This document shows positions 59,600 to 64,000 of a DNA stretch of 64,000 bases, in pieces; position 1 is the stretch's first letter, and every line of letters begins with the position of its first letter. The notes beneath the pieces are model-generated. The model was not told where the DNA came from. It saw only the letters and a program-made list of their open reading frames with translations, and did not search any database. The stretch spans positions 62,001-126,000 of the forward strand of contig JAPMTP010000086.1 of NCBI GenBank assembly GCA_026413225.1. The letters are read 5' to 3'. The position numbers were made by a program, and so were the translations under genes. The stretch is from Otis tarda. Lineage: Eukaryota > Chordata > Aves > Otidiformes > Otididae.

Positions 59600-61025
59600 A
59601 GCAGCACAGACACTGGGGCTCCCGGCTTTCCCTGACGAACAGGGCTTCGACGTTAACCACCAGCTGCACGTGGGTGCCCCCTTAAAAAAAAACCCCAAAA
59701 AATCACAAACGTCGGACGATTGCTCCCACACTAAAAGTGCGAGCCACTCAAGTTCTTGCTGTTCCTCAGCGGCCATTGGCAGTGCACCTACAGCAGCACA
59801 GACACTGGGGCTGCGGGCTTTCCCTGACGAACAGGCCTTTGACGTTCACCACCAGCTGCACCTGTGCGCCCGCTGAAAAAATTAACCTGAAAAATCACGA
59901 ACGTCGGACCATTGCTCCCACACCAAAAGGGCCAGACACACAAGCTCTTGCTGCTCTTCAGCGGCCATTGGCAGTCCACCTACAGCAGCACAGACATTGG
60001 GGCTCCGGGCTTTCCCTGACGAACAGGGCTTCGACATTTACCACCAGCTGCACGTGGGCGCCCCCTGAAAAAACCCCGAAAAATCACGAACGTCGGACGA
60101 TTGCTCCCACACCAGAAATGCCAGCCACTCAAGCTCTTGATGCTCCTCAGCGGCCATTGGCAGTGCACCTACAGCAGCACAGACATTGGGGCTCTGGGAT
60201 TTCCCTGACGAACAGGGCTTCGACGTTCACCACCTGCTGCACGTGGGCGCCTCCTAAAGAAAAACCCCGAAAAATCACGTCGGACCATTGCTCCCACACC
60301 AAAATGCCAGACACTCAAGCTCTTGCTGCTCCTCAGCGGCCATTGGCAGTGCACCTACAGCAGCACAGACATTGGGGCTGCAGCCTTTCCCTGACGAACA
60401 GGGCTTCGACGTTTACCACCAGATGCACGCGGGCGCCCACTGAAAAAAACCCCAAAAATCAAGAACGTCGGACAATTGCTCCGACACCAGAAGTGTCAGC
60501 AACTCAAGCTCTTGCTGCTCCTCAGCGGCCATTGGCAGCGCACCTACAGCAGCACAGACACTGGGGCTCAGGACTCTCCCTGACGAACAGGGCTTCGACG
60601 GTCACCACCTGCTGCACGTGGGCGCCTCCTAAAGAAAAACCCCGAAAAATCACGAAAGCCGGACGATTGCTCCCACACCAAAATTGCCAGCCACTCAAGC
60701 TCTTGCTGCTCCTCACCGGCCATTGGCAGCGCACCTACAGCACCACAGACATTGGGGCTGCGGGCTTTCCCTGACGAACAGGGCTTCGACGTTTACCACC
60801 AGCTGCAGCAGGGCGCCTCCTAAAGAAAAACCCCGAAAAATCACAAACGTCGGACGATTGCTCCCACACGAAAAGTGCCAGCCCCTCAAGATCTTGCTGC
60901 AACTCAGCGGCCATTGGCAGCGCAACTACAGCAGCACAGACATTGGGCTGCGGGCTTTCCCTGACGAACAGGGCTTCGACGTTTACCACCAGCTGCACCT
61001 AGGCGCCCCCTGAAAAAATTACCCA
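59600..61025 (-). repeat. Higher-order block R2, copy 2
   Basis: Second copy of 56170-57600. It differs mainly by a short deletion near 60279 (AAATCACGTCGGACC, where AAATCACGAACGTCGGACC is usual). Confidence 0.85.
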
Positions 61026-61599
61026 AAAAATCACGAACGTCGGACCATTGCTCCCACACCAGAAGTGCCAGCCACTCAAGCTCTTGCTGCTCCTCAGCGG
61101 CCATTGGCATCGCACCTACTCCAGCACAGACATTGGGGCTTCGGGCTTTCCCTGACGAACAGGGCTTCGACGTTTACCACCAGCTGCACCAGGGGGCCCG
61201 CTGAAAAAAAACCCCGAAAAATCATGAACGTCGGATGATTGCTCCCACACCAGAAGTGCCAGCCACTCAAGCTCTTGCTGCTCCTCAGAGGCCATTGGCA
61301 GTCCACCTACAGCAGCACAGACATTGGGGCTCCAGGCTTTCCCTGACGAACAGGGCTTCGACGTTTACCACCAGCTGCACGTGGGCGCTCCCTGAAAAAA
61401 ATACCCAAAAATTGACGAACGTCGGACGATTGCTCCCACACCAAAAGTGCCAGCCACTCAAGCTCTTGCTACTCCTCAGCGGCCATTGGCAGTGCACCTA
61501 CAGCAGCACAGACATTGGGGCTCCGGGCTTTCCCTGACGAACAGGGCTTCGACATTTACCACCAGCTGCAGCAGGGCGACCCCTGAAAAAAAAACCAAA

Positions 61600-63420
61600 A
61601 AATCACGAACGTCGGACCATTGCTCCCACACCAAAAGTGCAAGCCACTCAAGCTCTTGCTGCTCCTCAGCGACCATTGGCAGCGCACCTACAGCAGCACA
61701 GACATTGGGGCTTCGGGCTTTCCCTGACGAACAGGGCTTCGACGTTTACCACCTGCTGCACGTGGGCGCCTCCTAAAGAAAAACCCCGAAAAATCACGAA
61801 CGTCGGACGCTTCCTCACACACCAAAAGTCCAAGCCACTCAAGCTCTTGCTGCTCCTCAGCGGCCATTGGCAGTGCACCTACAGCAGCACAGACACTGGG
61901 GCTGCGGGCTTTCCCTGACGAACAGGCCTTTGACGTTCACCACCAGCTGCACCTGTGCGCCCGCTGAAAAAAATAACCTGAAAAATCACGAACGTCGGAC
62001 CATTGCTCCCACACCAAAAGGGCCAGACACACAAGCTCTTGCTGCTCTTCAGCGGCCATTGGCAGTCCACCTACAGCAGCACAGACATTGGGGCTCCGGG
62101 CTTTCCCTGACGAACAGGGCTTCGACATTTACCACCAGCTGCACGTGGGCGCCCCTGAAAAAACCCCGAAAAATCACGAACGTCGGACGATTGCTCCCAC
62201 ACCAGAAATGCCAGCCACTCAAGCTCTTGATGCTCCTCAGCGGCCATTGGCAGCGCACCTACAGCAGCACAGACATTGGGCTCCGGGCTTTCCCTGACGA
62301 ACAGGGCTTCGACGTTTACCACCAGCTGCACGTGGGCGCCCCCTGAACAAGTTACCCAAAAAATCACGAACGTTGGACCATTACTCCCACACCAGAAGTG
62401 CCAGCCACTCAAGCTCTTGCTGCTCCTCAGCGGCCATTGGCATCGCACCTACAGCAGCACAGACATTGGGGCTCCGGGATTTCCCTGACGAACAGGGCTT
62501 CGACGTTTACCACCAGCTGCACCAGGGCGCCGCTGGAAAAAAACCCCGAAAAATCATGAACGTCGGATGATTGCTCCCTCACTAAAAGTGCCAGCCACTC
62601 AAGCTCTTGCTGCTCCTCAGCGGCCATTGGCAGCGCACCTACAGCAGCACAGACATTGGGGCTCTGGGATTTCCCTGACGAACAGGGCTTCGACGTTCAC
62701 CACCTGCTGCACGTGGGCGCCTCCTAAAGAAAAACCCCGAAAAATCACGAACGTCGGATCATTGCTCCCACACCAAAAGTGCCAGCCACTCAAGCTCTTG
62801 CTGCTCCTCAGCGGCCATTGGCAGCGCACCTACAGCAGCACAGACATTGGGGCTGCAGCCTTTCCCTGACGAACAGGGCTTCGACGTTTACCACCAGCTG
62901 CACGCGGGCGCCCACTGAAAAAAACCCCAAAAATCAAGAACGTCGGACAATTGCTCCGACACCAGAAGTGTCAGCAACTCAAGCTCTTGCTGCTCCTCAG
63001 CGGCCATTGGCAGCGCACCTACAGCACCACAGACACTGGGGCTCAGGGCTTTCCCTGACGAACAGGGCTTCGACGGTCACCACCTGCTGAACCTGGGCGC
63101 CTCCTAAAGAAAAACCCCGAAAAATCACGAAAGCCGGACGATTGCTCCCACACCAAAAGTACCAGCCACTCAAGCTCTTGCTGCTCCTCAGCGGCCATTG
63201 GCAGCGCACCTACAGCACCACAGACATTGGGGCTGCGGGCTTTCCCTGACGAACAGTGCTTCGACGTTTACCACCAGCTGCAGCAGGGCGCCTCCTAAAG
63301 AAAAACCCCGAAAAATCACAAACGTCGGACGATTGCTCCCACAAGAAAAGTGCCAGCCCCTCAAGATCTTGCTGCAACTCAGCGGCCATTGGCAGCGCAA
63401 CTACAGCAGCACAGACATTG
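61600..63420 (-). repeat. Higher-order block R3, copy 2
   Basis: Second copy of 57600-59420 with scattered substitutions. The pattern continues toward the window edge. Confidence 0.85.
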
Positions 63421-64000
63421 GGCTGCGGGCTTTCCCTGACGAACAGGGCTTCGACGTTTACCACCAGCTGCACGTGGGCGCCCCTGAAAAAATTACCCAA
63501 AAAATCACGAACGTCGGACCATTGCTCCCACACCAGAAGTGCCAGCCACTCAAGCTCTTGCTGCTCCTCAGCGGCCATTGGCATCGCACCTACTCCAGCA
63601 CAGACATTGGGGCTCCGGGCTTTCCCTGACGAACAGGGCTTCGACGTTTACCACCAGCTGCACCAGGGGGCCCGCTGAAAAAAAACCCCGAAAAATCATG
63701 AACGTCGGATTATTGCACACACACAAAAAGTGCCAGCCACTCAAGCTCTTGCTGCTCCTCAGGGGCCATTGGCAGTCCACCTACAGCAGCACAGACATTG
63801 GGGCTCCAAGCTTTCCCTCAAGAACAGGGCTTCGACGTTTACCACCAGCTGCACGTGGGCGCTCCCTGAAAAAAATACCCAAAAATTCACGAACGTCGGA
63901 CGATTCCTCCCACACCAAAAGTGCCAGCCACTCAAGCTCTTGCTACTCCTCAGCGGCCATTGGCAGCGCACCTACAGCAGCACAGACATTGGGGCTCCGG

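Larger units (their letters stand above)
32806..64000 (-). repeat. Satellite B, inverted block (about 163 monomers)
   Basis: The same 190-191 bp unit as in 6.6-30.1 kb, but with the poly-T strand now on the - strand (poly-A on +), running to the right window edge. Monomer variants include those with CCTAAAGAAAAACCCCG (from about 55.8 kb rightward), AAAAATTACCC, and AACAACACCGAAAAATC types, in addition to the common CTGAAAAAAAACCCCGAAAAAT. Long open frames of up to about 345 codons (59737-60774 on +) arise where indels make adjacent units a multiple of three. They have low-complexity, unit-periodic products and I do not call them genes. No other gene, mobile element or RNA gene is seen in these 31 kb. 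Confidence 0.95.

Noticed and set aside
59737..60774. A 345-codon open frame on the + strand in the right satellite block (also 47143-47997 and 50842-51627).
   Set aside because: Its product is a repeat of the satellite unit in shifting phase. It stays open only because indels make adjacent units a multiple of three, and duplicates of the same block have the frame broken. There is no domain and no gene-like start context.
33000..64000. Regularly spaced repeats that might suggest a CRISPR-like array.
   Set aside because: The unit is about 191 bp with no alternation of constant repeats and unique spacers, and the context is a vertebrate genome. It is ordinary satellite DNA.

Overview
This window is vertebrate repeat DNA, almost certainly from a bird. 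It holds no host gene, tRNA, rRNA or CRISPR array that I can support. The avian assignment rests on a full-length CR1 LINE ending in the (ATTCTATG)n octamer tail, plus a class II (ERVK-like) retrovirus fragment. I cannot name the species. Nearly every open frame in the window is a by-product of tandem repeats.

Layout. (1) 1-6602: satellite A, a tandem array of a CpG-poor monomer of about 233 bp, about 28 copies. (2) 6614-11324: satellite B, a CpG-rich monomer of about 191 bp, with its poly-T tract on the + strand. (3) 11325-15882: a 4,558-bp full-length CR1 inserted in satellite B. It has a GC-rich 5' UTR, an ORF1 broken by one frameshift, an intact endonuclease/reverse transcriptase ORF2, and an octamer-tailed 3' end. 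(4) 15883-30071: satellite B continues in the same orientation and is organised in long multi-monomer (higher-order) duplications. (5) 30072-31380: a truncated provirus on the - strand, consisting of LTR, tRNA-Lys primer-binding site and a leader ORF. (6) 31381 to about 32805: old, diverged satellite-B-like monomers on the - strand. (7) About 32806-64000: homogeneous satellite B in inverted orientation, again with higher-order duplications.

How the parts relate. Satellite B forms one very large inverted arrangement: + arm 6.6-30.1 kb, - arm 32.8-64 kb. The same monomer variants occur on both sides in opposite orientation, with the retroviral fragment and the degenerate monomers in the spacer. 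The CR1 can be dated relative to the array. A paralogous segment near 17.98 kb keeps the empty target site, so the CR1 landed after that local duplication. Its junctions show no target-site duplication and no deletion.

The points most worth following up are: the inversion breakpoint at 30071/30072 (real rearrangement or assembly join); the exact empty-site paralog of the CR1; the ORF1 G-run frameshift and the substituted GxND motif; the ORF2 frame, which is open upstream of its first AUG; and the conserved micro-architecture of the satellite B monomer (poly-T plus CAGG, adjacent E-boxes, a CCAAT box, high CpG). No new enzymatic or defence system was found.
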